Part shown: piece by piece, positions 1-5,992 of the stretch
Numbering within the stretch: position 1 is the stretch's first letter
Layout of the letters: each line of letters begins with the position of its first letter
DNA from: Bacillota bacterium
GTDB lineage: Bacteria > Bacillota > Clostridia > Peptostreptococcales > Anaerovoracaceae
NCBI GenBank assembly: GCA_017538845.1
Contig: JAFYIC010000005.1
Location: 1 to 11,448 of the forward strand
Length of the DNA: 11,448 nucleotides
Reading direction: 5' to 3'
Notes under the pieces: model-generated
What the model saw: only the letters and a program-made list of their open reading frames with translations
Told to the model about the DNA's origin: nothing
Database searches by the model: none
Program-made: the position numbers and the translations under genes

Positions 1-431
1 GCCGCTGTCTTGGCGAGTTCAAGTCCGATGAGGGCAACGATAGGTCCCATGGCCGCCGCCGGAAGTATGGCGTCGATCCACGCTGTGCCAGCGAATTTGA
101 TTATTATCGCAACGGCGCAGAAGATGAGACCGGTTATCACGAAGCCGCCCAGCGCGTACCGGTAACCCATAGATCCGATTACAAGAAGCGCCGGCGCAAT
201 GAATGCGAAACTGGAACCCAGATAAGCCGGTGATTTTCCTTTAGTGATAAAAATGAATATTAATGTCCCGATACCGTTCATGAGAAGAACGATAGAAGGG
301 TTGATCCCCAGTAACAGGGGCACCAGGACTGACGCGCTGAACATGGCGAAAGTGTGCTGGATACTAAGGGGTATCCATTTGCCGATAGAAACACGTTCCT
401 GGATCTGAATGATTTTCTTTTCTTTACTCAC
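1..431 (-). CDS. uraA: Uracil permease, NCS2 family (N-terminal part, cut by window edge)
   Basis: Nucleobase:proton symporter of the NCS2 (UraA/PyrP) family, which brings uracil across the cytoplasmic membrane for pyrimidine salvage. About 143 codons are visible of a protein normally near 420 residues; the rest lies beyond the left edge. It starts at a GTG (429-431, minus strand), preceded by AGGAG about eight bases upstream; no nearer in-frame start fits. Family hallmarks read clearly: QHTFAMF at residues 25-31, LLMNGIGTL at 49-57, AYLGSSFAFI at 69-78 (the substrate-binding half-helix region) and GPIVALIGLELA at 129-140. Roughly five hydrophobic segments are visible (23-41, 47-64, 74-90, 94-113, 122-143). 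It is divergent from nth and has its own promoter and a leader hairpin, so it may be controlled by pyrimidine supply. A xanthine permease is the alternative, but these motifs match UraA better. Confidence 0.9.
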   Translation of the reverse strand, partial: MSKEKKIIQIQERVSIGKWIPLSIQHTFAMFSASVLVPLLLGINPSIVLLMNGIGTLIFIFITKGKSPAYLGSSFAFIAPALLVIGSMGYRYALGGFVITGLIFCAVAIIIKFAGTAWIDAILPAAAMGPIVALIGLELAKTA

Positions 432-463
432 AGAACTTACTCCTAACACGTTATTTCAGAAAA

Positions 464-507
464 GTGGCTTTGCCCTTTTGACAAAGCCGGAAAAAGATGA
501 TATTCCG
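464..507 (-). promoter_or_regulatory. Leader hairpins upstream of uraA, possible attenuator
   Basis: In the uraA transcript a 7-bp stem (GGCTTTG/CAAAGCC, 466-472 with 482-488) closes a nine-base loop and is followed by ACTTTTCT, a weak U tract. A second 5-bp stem (CGGAA/TTCCG, 488-492 with 503-507) lies just upstream and shares one base with it. The stem-plus-U-tract layout inside a leader of about 78 nt resembles a transcription attenuator. Uracil permease genes in Firmicutes are often attenuated by PyrR, but I did not find a recognisable PyrR-binding loop, so the mechanism is open. Confidence 0.4.
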
Positions 508-513
508 ATAAAA

Positions 514-542
514 ATACTATACTAATATGACTGTTCAGTCAA
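514..542 (-). promoter_or_regulatory. uraA promoter with palindrome over the -35 box
   Basis: Reading the minus strand, TTGACT (537-542) is followed after 15 bases by TATAGT (516-521); the overlapping TAGTAT (514-519) gives a 17-base spacing. A perfect dyad, TGACTG-TT-CAGTCA (528-541), covers the -35 box and part of the spacer and looks like an operator for a dimeric repressor. The promoter assignment is inferred from sequence only. Confidence 0.6.
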
Positions 543-593
543 GATTTTAGGGACGAAATGTAGTATATAAAGGAAGCTTTTTTGCAGGAAAAG

Positions 594-620
594 CACAAAT
601 TAGCAGATTTGTGATATAAT
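594..620 (+). promoter_or_regulatory. nth operon promoter, extended -10, with inverted repeat
   Basis: TGATATAAT (612-620) is a perfect -10 box with the TG extension; no good -35 box is seen 16-18 bases upstream, which fits an extended -10 promoter. A perfect inverted repeat, CACAAAT/ATTTGTG with a six-base spacer (594-613), ends on the TG of this element and would place a bound protein in the spacer region. The regulator is not identifiable. Confidence 0.55.
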
Positions 621-646
621 TGGTCTGCACGAAAAAAGGAGAAGAA

Positions 647-1291
647 ATGGCATTTACGAAAAAGCAGATAAAAGAGATACTGGACAGGCTTGAAAAGGAG
701 TATCCCGACGCGGGATGCGCCCTTAAACATATGAATGTTTTTGAACTTCTCATATGTGTCGTTCTGTCTGCGCAGACCACCGATGTGAGCGTCAACAAGG
801 TGAGCCCGCAGCTTTTCGCCAGGTACCCGGACGCGAAAGCTTTAGCTCAGGCCGATCAGGAGGATGTGCAGGAGATCATCAGACAGATCGGCATGTACAA
901 GACCAAGTCGAAGAATATAATCAATCTGAGCAAAGAGCTCTGCGATAAATACGACGGGCAGGTGCCTGATGACTACGACAAGCTGGTGGAACTGCCGGGG
1001 GTAGGCCGGAAGACTGCAAACGTTGTGCTGGCAGTGGGATTCGACAGGCAGAGGATAGCGGTGGATACCCATGTGTTCCGGGTGACCAACAGGATAGGTC
1101 TGGTAAAAGAAAAAGATGTGCTGAAGACAGAACTGGCTCTCATGGAGGCTCTTCCCGAGCCGAGATGGGCAAGAGCTCATCACAGTTTTATTTTCCACGG
1201 CAGGAGATGCTGCAGCGCAAGGAAACCGGAATGCGAGAGATGCTGCATCGCGGATATGTGCAGAAAAGAGGGAGTAAAGACAAATGGCTAA
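647..1291 (+). CDS. nth: Endonuclease III (DNA glycosylase/AP lyase)
   Basis: Base-excision repair enzyme that removes oxidised pyrimidines from DNA and nicks the resulting abasic site. At 214 residues it has the usual length. The helix-hairpin-helix motif LPGVGRKTA is at 116-124, with the Schiff-base lysine K122; the catalytic aspartate is D140 in VDTHVFRV. The C-terminal 4Fe-4S cluster ligands are intact with the standard C-X6-C-X2-C-X5-C spacing (C189, C196, C199, C205). I chose the ATG at 647 because GGAG lies five bases upstream; a TTG at 620 in the same frame would overlap the -10 box and has no ribosome binding site. It is the first gene of a three-gene operon and overlaps the next gene by eight bases. 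Confidence 0.96.
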   Translation: MAFTKKQIKEILDRLEKEYPDAGCALKHMNVFELLICVVLSAQTTDVSVNKVSPQLFARYPDAKALAQADQEDVQEIIRQIGMYKTKSKNIINLSKELCDKYDGQVPDDYDKLVELPGVGRKTANVVLAVGFDRQRIAVDTHVFRVTNRIGLVKEKDVLKTELALMEALPEPRWARAHHSFIFHGRRCCSARKPECERCCIADMCRKEGVKTNG

Positions 1292-1784
1292 AGTCGGCGA
1301 AAAGGAATTATATGATATCTTTACAGAGATGGGAATAGACTGGGAGACCCATGAGCACCCTGCTGTTTTCCACGTGTCCGAAGGGGACGAGCTGGGAGTG
1401 GTTTTCCCGGGCCTCAATCTGAAGAATCTCTATATACGGGAAAAGAAAAAAGACGACAGGTATCTGGTCGTAATGGACGAACATAAAAGGCTTGATTTCA
1501 AGGGTCTGAGAGATATAACAGGATGGAAGAAGCCCACTTTCGGCGATGAGACCGAGCTTGAAGAATATATGGGAGTATATCCCGGCGGCGTCACGGCTTT
1601 CGGTGTGATAAACGACGTGAACAACGTGATCACCGTGGTGCTGGGGGAAGATATCGTTCAGGCGGACGATGACACGATGATCAATCTCCATCCGTTCAGG
1701 AACACGGCCACCACATCCATAAAGAAAAAAGATTTTATGAGATATCTGGAAAGAACGGGAAACAGGATAGTGGAAGAGAAGTAA
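1284..1784 (+). CDS. prdX: Prolyl-tRNA editing protein (YbaK/ProX/PrdX-type deacylase)
   Basis: Free-standing editing domain of the YbaK/ProX family, which hydrolyses wrongly charged tRNA(Pro), chiefly Ala-tRNA(Pro), in trans to prolyl-tRNA synthetase. The 166 residues cover one complete domain. Visible family signatures are EHPAVFHVSEGDE (24-36), the conserved Lys-Asn pair K47-N48 in LKNLYIREKKK, YLVVMDEHKRLD (60-71), GVTAFGVIND (102-111) and LHPFRNTATT (135-144). Such domains are common in bacteria whose prolyl-tRNA synthetase lacks the inserted editing domain; whether that holds here cannot be seen. The name prdX comes from clostridial relatives near proline reductase genes, but no prd genes are present, so the general editing role is the safer call. 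Its start overlaps the end of nth, suggesting coupled translation. Confidence 0.88.
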   Translation: MAKVGEKELYDIFTEMGIDWETHEHPAVFHVSEGDELGVVFPGLNLKNLYIREKKKDDRYLVVMDEHKRLDFKGLRDITGWKKPTFGDETELEEYMGVYPGGVTAFGVINDVNNVITVVLGEDIVQADDDTMINLHPFRNTATTSIKKKDFMRYLERTGNRIVEEK

Positions 1785-1785
1785 G

Positions 1786-2619
1786 ATGAAGGTCACATTT
1801 CTTGGCACAACTACGCTCCTGTTCGACGACGGGACGGATCAGGTTCTGTTCGACGCCCATATCACCAGGCCGTCGCTTTTTAAATATGCCTTCGGGAAGT
1901 TCAGTACCGATAAGCATATGGCGGATCATATTATCGAAGGTTTCGGTATCGACAGGCTGAAAGCCATCTTTATTTCCCATTCCCATCATGATCATGTGAT
2001 GGACGCGCCATATATCGCGAACAGATGCGGGGCTGAGATATACGGCTCAACATCCGCCCTTAACGTGGCAAGAGGCGGAGGCGTGCCGGAAGAGATGCTT
2101 CATTCATACGACGAGCGGATGGAATATGAAGTCGGGAATTACAGCATATCTGTAATTCCCTCAAAGCATTCGGCTCCAGGAAGGTTCAACAACGATCTGG
2201 GGGAGACTATAGACGTACCTCTGATACAGCCGTCCGGGAGGAAGGAATACAAAGAAGGAGGCTCATTCGATTTTCTTGTGGAAAACGCAGGCCGCGCATA
2301 TCTCATAAGACCCAGCTTTAATTACATAGAAGGACAGCTTGACGGCATAAAAGCAGACGTGCTTTTCCTCGGAACGACAGGACTTTCCAAAGCGCCCGCG
2401 GAAATGAGGGAGCGCTTTTTCCAAGAGACCATCGGCAAGGTAAGTCCTCAGACGGTGATACCCGTTCACTGGGATAACTTTTTCAGGTCGCTGGACACAC
2501 CGGTGAAGGGAATGCCGTTCTTCATAGAGAACACGGAGCGTTCACTTGATATCCTGAAATCAGAGTGCGAAAAGCGGGGCGCTCGATGTATCATCCAGCA
2601 GCCCCTCACGACCATATAG
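1786..2619 (+). CDS. Metallo-beta-lactamase-fold hydrolase, UlaG-like
   Basis: Cytoplasmic MBL-fold metal-dependent hydrolase of 277 residues; the substrate is unknown. The fold opens with MKVTFLGTTTLLFDDG (1-16), as in UlaG-like proteins. The metal motif HxHxDH is complete at 65-70 (HSHHDH), a second histidine is at 128 (PSKHSAPG), and the last ligand histidine is probably H228 in PVHWDN (227-231). Where many MBL proteins carry a metal-bridging aspartate after the central strands, this one reads YLIRPSFNY (172-180) with no acidic residue, so that site appears changed. No signal peptide is seen. The ATG lies one base after the preceding stop codon, so it is the third gene of the nth operon; its connection to DNA repair or tRNA editing is unclear. 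Fold certain, function unknown. Confidence 0.85.
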   Translation: MKVTFLGTTTLLFDDGTDQVLFDAHITRPSLFKYAFGKFSTDKHMADHIIEGFGIDRLKAIFISHSHHDHVMDAPYIANRCGAEIYGSTSALNVARGGGVPEEMLHSYDERMEYEVGNYSISVIPSKHSAPGRFNNDLGETIDVPLIQPSGRKEYKEGGSFDFLVENAGRAYLIRPSFNYIEGQLDGIKADVLFLGTTGLSKAPAEMRERFFQETIGKVSPQTVIPVHWDNFFRSLDTPVKGMPFFIENTERSLDILKSECEKRGARCIIQQPLTTI

Positions 2620-2625
2620 ATATAA

Positions 2626-2660
2626 AAAACCTCTTTCACCATTAAGGTAAAATAGGTTTT
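2626..2660. terminator. Two-way terminator between convergent operons
   Basis: An outer stem AAAACCT/AGGTTTT (2626-2632 with 2654-2660) encloses a second stem (2634-2640 with 2646-2651, one bulged C) with a short loop. On the minus strand it is followed by a good T tract (GGTTTTTTATA), on the plus strand by TTTTACTT. It lies seven bases after the MBL gene stop and 44 bases beyond the SEC-C gene stop, so it can serve both operons. It is AT-rich and so less certain than the other terminators in the window. Confidence 0.6.
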
Positions 2661-2703
2661 ACTTATCATACATAAGACACAGATCGCGATCCGTATGCCG
2701 GGA

Positions 2704-3198
2704 TCATCTTCCGCAGCAGTACTTGTATTTCTTGCCGCTTCCACAGGGACATGGATCGTTTCTGCCGATTTTCTTTTCTTTGATGACCTGGTTGCGCCTC
2801 TGATAGAGTTTGCCTATCTCCTTTTTCTTTTCCTCGGTCAGGATATCGTCCCACTCAGGGAGCGTGAAGAGATGGTCCGCCTTCGCGATGAGCATATTCA
2901 GGAAAAGCCTCTCTATGTCGATATCAAGTTCGATGGGCGTGTCTTCTTCTATCTCTTTGAGTTTCAGTTCCTCTCTCAGGCTGTTGTTCACGCCGTCAAG
3001 AAAGCCCATGAATATGGTCGGATCCGCGTCGTATTTCTCGTAAAGCTCTTTGAACGTACCGGTAACTTTCTTATCCGGTTCCTTCAGGATAGAACTGTAT
3101 ATGCGGATCTCCGTATCAGAGTATTCTTTCCAGAATTCGTCAAATGTTTCGTCTGTCTGGCTCTTTACAAGGCCTTCCCATTCGTCTATGAGTCTCAT
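2704..3198 (-). CDS. SEC-C metal-binding domain protein, function unknown
   Basis: Small acidic protein of 164 residues whose last 20 residues are a SEC-C motif, [19 protein letters not shown] (145-163), with zinc ligands C150, C152, C161 and C162. This motif is also the C-terminal tail of SecA, where it binds zinc and contacts SecB or ribosomes; small proteins with only this tail are common and mostly uncharacterised. Residues 1-140 are charged and look helical, with no membrane segment or catalytic motif that I recognise. The ATG is preceded by GGAG at about 13 bases, a long spacing that may lower translation; there is no closer in-frame alternative. It starts 19 bases after the homoserine dehydrogenase stop codon and is the last gene of the minus-strand operon. 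Confidence 0.8.
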   Translation of the reverse strand: MRLIDEWEGLVKSQTDETFDEFWKEYSDTEIRIYSSILKEPDKKVTGTFKELYEKYDADPTIFMGFLDGVNNSLREELKLKEIEEDTPIELDIDIERLFLNMLIAKADHLFTLPEWDDILTEEKKKEIGKLYQRRNQVIKEKKIGRNDPCPCGSGKKYKYCCGR

Positions 3199-3217
3199 CT
3201 TTTCTTTGCTTCTCCTT

Positions 3218-4201
3218 CTATTTCTGTGCGGCGATGACTTTGGCTATCTCCAGCACGTCGCCCATAACTGCGCTTCCTGTGGGCAGCGGGCCTTCGCCCT
3301 TGCCATAGAACATCAGGTCATCCACAGCGTTTCCCTTAACGAATACGGCATTGAATTCGTTGCTTACGCCTGCCAGCGGATGTGAAACCGGAAGTTCCTG
3401 AGGACCTACGCTGTATTCGATCTTGTCGCCGACCTTTCTGGCGGTAGCTATGAGTTTCACCTTGCAGCCGTTTGCCTTGGCTACGTCAAGCTGCTTCTTG
3501 GTGATCTTTGTGATTCCTTCTGTCGGGATGTCGGTCGGAGCCACGTATTTGTTGAATGCCAGGGCCATGAGGATCGAAAGCTTATTGGCAACGTCGATGC
3601 CTTCCACGTCGGCTGTCGGATCGGCCTCTGCGAATCCTTTTTCCTGGGCTATCTTTAGGACTTCATCGTAGTCCAGACCATAGTCTGTCATCTGTGTAAG
3701 TATATAGTTGGTGGTTCCGTTGAGGATACCGAGTACCTCTTCGTATTCGTTGGCCTGAAGAACAGTTGTCAGCGCGTTCAGGATAGGGATACCGCCGCCT
3801 ACGGCTGCTTCGAATCTGAACATAACATTGTTCCTCTTTGCGGCTTCGTTGAGCGCGGTCCAGCTTGCGGCAACAGCAGCCTTGTTGGCTGTAACTACTG
3901 ATTTGCCGTGGTTCATTGCGTTGAGCATAAAAGTGCTTGCCGGCTCTATACCGCCGAGAAGTTCTATTACTATATCTATCTCGGGGTCATTGAATATTTC
4001 ATCAGGGTCTGCTGTGAACTGCTCACGTGTGACATCGATATCTCTTTCCTTGTCGAAATTCTTTTCTCTTTCGAGGATCTTGACGATCCTGATATCAGCG
4101 CCTGCCACAGCCACGATCTTTTCTCTGTTCATTTCCAGAGTTTTGTATGAGCCCGTTCCTATATTTCCCAGACCCAGCAGTCCAACGTTAATCTGTTTCA
4201 T
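3218..4201 (-). CDS. hom: Homoserine dehydrogenase, short form without ACT domain
   Basis: Catalyses NAD(P)H-dependent reduction of aspartate semialdehyde to homoserine, the branch step to threonine and methionine. The 327 residues contain the whole catalytic core: Rossmann motif GLGNIG (10-15), [10 protein letters not shown] (102-111) with K107, the signature [14 protein letters not shown] (158-171), [19 protein letters not shown] (192-210) with the probable catalytic pair D203/K207, and [13 protein letters not shown] (300-312). Many bacterial homologues have about 430 residues with a C-terminal ACT domain that senses threonine; here the protein stops at IAAQK just after the core. The stop is clean, with no ACT remnant seen downstream, where the next gene follows after 19 bases. 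GGAGG lies eight bases before the ATG. thrB, thrC and aspartokinase genes are not adjacent. Confidence 0.94.
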   Translation of the reverse strand: MKQINVGLLGLGNIGTGSYKTLEMNREKIVAVAGADIRIVKILEREKNFDKERDIDVTREQFTADPDEIFNDPEIDIVIELLGGIEPASTFMLNAMNHGKSVVTANKAAVAASWTALNEAAKRNNVMFRFEAAVGGGIPILNALTTVLQANEYEEVLGILNGTTNYILTQMTDYGLDYDEVLKIAQEKGFAEADPTADVEGIDVANKLSILMALAFNKYVAPTDIPTEGITKITKKQLDVAKANGCKVKLIATARKVGDKIEYSVGPQELPVSHPLAGVSNEFNAVFVKGNAVDDLMFYGKGEGPLPTGSAVMGDVLEIAKVIAAQK

Positions 4202-4237
4202 TACTAATGCCTCCGTTTCTATGTAAAGGTTTTATTA

Positions 4238-5263
4238 TCAAAATGAGTTGTTATTGAAAAAGTCGTTATATGTGTTGTAAGTATTGTTGTACATATTCGC
4301 TGTGTTGATCGCGGAAACGATACCTGTGGCGATCGAGAACACGATTATGTACACAAGGTACGCGCAGATGAATCCGTAAAAGAGCTTGTTGTTCTCAAGT
4401 CCTGTGGACACCTCGAATGCCTTGAACATGAGTATCAGATAGCTCAGCGCGCCTATTGACAGCAGGATCATGGCTACGATTATGCCGCCTGCGCCTGCAA
4501 GCATGAGGAGCAGGGCTACCATCGCCAGCATCCTGAACAGTATCTGGGATGTAGCGCATACGGCGATCCACTGCTTCAGTGTGAATTTGCCTCCGAAAGC
4601 TTTACCGATGCCGAGGATAATGAATATTTCCAGAACGTCGGATATGAGCATAAGGATCAGCGCTGTCAGGAATATTGTCCCGGATGAATAACCTACCGTC
4701 AGGCCCAGGCCTGCGATGTTGAAACTTCCGCCCATATAGGACACGAAGGAATTCGCGGCAAGTGTTATGAGCAGAGCTATGATCACATCCGATACTATGA
4801 ATATCAGGAGACCGCTCAGCCAGTTGACCGGATTGTTGGCAAAGTTTATTCCCTTGAAAGGACTGGCTATGCCAAGTCTGATCATTTCCCTGAGCCCTGA
4901 AAGAGATGTTTCCTGCACGGGCGCGGCTGCAGTTCCGGCAGTTCCCGCCGTTGCGCCGGCAGTTTCCGCTGCGGCTTCCGGCTGCGGTGTTTCAGCCTGG
5001 GTGGCTGTGCTTTCTGCTGTAGTTGTCGCTGTAGCTGTTGCAGTGGCAGCAGCTGCTGCTGCCGTATCTTCTGTATCTGATGTGCTCTCTTCTGTAGCGG
5101 TAGTCTCTGCAGGAGCCTCAGTTTCTGTGGTCTCCGGCGCAGTTACCTCAGGTTCTTTTACTTCAACTGTTTCTTCCGCAACGAGAGTTTCCAGCCGTGT
5201 ACCGCACTGTTTGCAGAATTTGGCGTCGTCACTATTTTTGCATCCGCAATTCGTACAAAACAT
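4238..5263 (-). CDS. Zinc-ribbon protein with low-complexity linker and multi-pass membrane domain
   Basis: A 341-residue protein of unknown function in three parts. Residues 1-25 are a zinc ribbon with two CxxC knuckles (C3, C6, C17, C20). Residues about 28-118 are a low-complexity linker rich in Ala, Thr, Glu and Pro, including an alternating Ala/Thr run at 68-83. Residues 120-320 hold about five hydrophobic segments (roughly 148-172, 196-220, 238-256, 258-282, 296-320), recalling Yip1-like domains; the tail is rich in Asn and Tyr. There is no signal peptide, so the ribbon and linker are probably cytoplasmic. The ATG has GGAGG just upstream. It is the first gene of the operon with hom and the SEC-C gene and has a strong promoter. 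The Yip1 likeness is a guess from topology; the zinc-ribbon and membrane calls are firm. Confidence 0.8.
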   Translation of the reverse strand: MFCTNCGCKNSDDAKFCKQCGTRLETLVAEETVEVKEPEVTAPETTETEAPAETTATEESTSDTEDTAAAAAATATATATTTAESTATQAETPQPEAAAETAGATAGTAGTAAAPVQETSLSGLREMIRLGIASPFKGINFANNPVNWLSGLLIFIVSDVIIALLITLAANSFVSYMGGSFNIAGLGLTVGYSSGTIFLTALILMLISDVLEIFIILGIGKAFGGKFTLKQWIAVCATSQILFRMLAMVALLLMLAGAGGIIVAMILLSIGALSYLILMFKAFEVSTGLENNKLFYGFICAYLVYIIVFSIATGIVSAINTANMYNNTYNTYNDFFNNNSF

Positions 5264-5278
5264 ATCTTCCCTCCATTA

Positions 5279-5291
5279 CCGGGATCCCCGG
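5279..5291 (-). promoter_or_regulatory. Small GC hairpin before the ribosome binding site of the zinc-ribbon gene
   Basis: In the transcript leader, CCGGG and CCCGG (5279-5283 with 5287-5291) can form a five-pair GC stem with a three-base loop, ending a few bases before the GGAGGG ribosome binding site. It may insulate or tune initiation. It is the only GC-rich piece in an otherwise AT-rich leader of about 73 bases. No known riboswitch is recognised. Confidence 0.3.
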
Positions 5292-5342
5292 CCGCATAAA
5301 AATGCATTCTAATATGTTGATTCAAATGTTCCGATTGCACCA

Positions 5343-5377
5343 ATTATATACCAAGGAGGGCGCTGTTTCAATTGAAA
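5343..5377 (-). promoter_or_regulatory. Promoter of the zinc-ribbon/hom/SEC-C operon with 12-bp palindrome
   Basis: On the minus strand TTGAAA (5366-5371) and a perfect TATAAT (5343-5348) are separated by exactly 17 bases, a near-consensus housekeeping promoter. The -35 hexamer is half of a perfect 12-bp palindrome, TTTCAATTGAAA (5366-5377), a possible operator. Transcription would start near 5336, leaving a leader of about 73 bases before the ATG. Confidence 0.7.
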
Positions 5378-5425
5378 TTTAGGAATAGAGGGGCAGAGAC
5401 GGAGTTATCTCTAATATTTTCTTTT

Positions 5426-5454
5426 TTTCGGTTTTTGCCCCCTTCGGACCGAAA
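5426..5454 (+). promoter_or_regulatory. Inverted repeat in the trmL upstream region
   Basis: Seven-base arms TTTCGGT (5426-5432) and ACCGAAA (5448-5454) flank a 15-base centre. Neither strand has a T run after the repeat, so it is not an ordinary terminator. It lies 32 bases before trmL, beside poor promoter matches (TTGCCC at 5435-5440, TAAAAT at 5462-5467, spacing 21), so it could be an operator for trmL-rpoN or an RNA hairpin. I could not assign a clear promoter for trmL. Confidence 0.35.
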
Positions 5455-5485
5455 GATATTGTAAAATATATACGGAGGGATATAC

Positions 5486-5956
5486 ATGGCACTGCACATA
5501 GTTCTGGTAGAACCGGAGATACCACCGAACACGGGGAATATAGCGAGAAGCTGCGCCATTACAGGCTGCGAGCTTCATCTTGTGAAGCCGTTAGGTTTTT
5601 CCATAGACGATAAGAGCCTTAAAAGGGCAGGGCTCGATTACTGGCCATATGTTACTGTGCATGTGCACGAAGACCTGGATTCTTTCATGAAGGAAAACGA
5701 AGGTCGGCGCATGTTCTTCGCCACTACAAAGGGAAGCCGGAATTACACGGACGTTGATTACGAGGACGGTGACATGATACTCTTCGGGCGGGAGACCAAA
5801 GGCCTGCCTGCCGGACTTATCAGAGCCAACAGTGAAAAGACCATAAGGATACCCATGAGCAGCGATACCAGACTTAGGTCGCTGAATCTTTCGAATTCCG
5901 CTGCCATAGTTATGTACGAAGCCCTGAGACAGCTGGGATTCCCGGGGCTGAAATGA
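5486..5956 (+). CDS. trmL: tRNA (cytidine(34)-2'-O)-methyltransferase (SPOUT family)
   Basis: Methylates the 2'-O ribose of the wobble base 34 in certain leucine tRNAs using S-adenosylmethionine. At 156 residues it is a minimal SPOUT (trefoil-knot) protein of normal TrmL length, expected to act as a dimer in the cytoplasm. Visible signatures are VLVEPEIPPNTGNIARSC (6-23), LKRAGLDYW (45-53), ILFGRETKGLP (98-108) and RSLNLSNSAAIVMYEALRQ (131-149), the last two forming the SAM-binding knot. GGAGGG lies six bases before the ATG. It is followed by rpoN after 36 bases on the same strand and is probably co-transcribed with it. Other SpoU-like methyltransferases are longer, which supports TrmL. Confidence 0.93.
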   Translation: MALHIVLVEPEIPPNTGNIARSCAITGCELHLVKPLGFSIDDKSLKRAGLDYWPYVTVHVHEDLDSFMKENEGRRMFFATTKGSRNYTDVDYEDGDMILFGRETKGLPAGLIRANSEKTIRIPMSSDTRLRSLNLSNSAAIVMYEALRQLGFPGLK

Positions 5957-5992
5957 TAGAAAACGTCAACGCTGAAAAGCAGGAAATTGCAG

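Noticed and set aside
2682..2691. Palindrome GATCGCGATC between the convergent operons
   Set aside because: Ten bases, outside any promoter, with no arms beyond the core; likely chance or a generic restriction-type site.
2695..3237. Plus-strand open frame of 180 codons opposite the SEC-C gene
   Set aside because: The minus-strand SEC-C motif is unmistakable; the plus-strand frame shows no family signature.
4767..5312. Plus-strand open frame rich in Ala, Val and Ser opposite the zinc-ribbon gene
   Set aside because: It is the complement of the Ala/Thr linker codons, has no known domain, and the minus-strand reading has a zinc ribbon, a ribosome binding site and a promoter.
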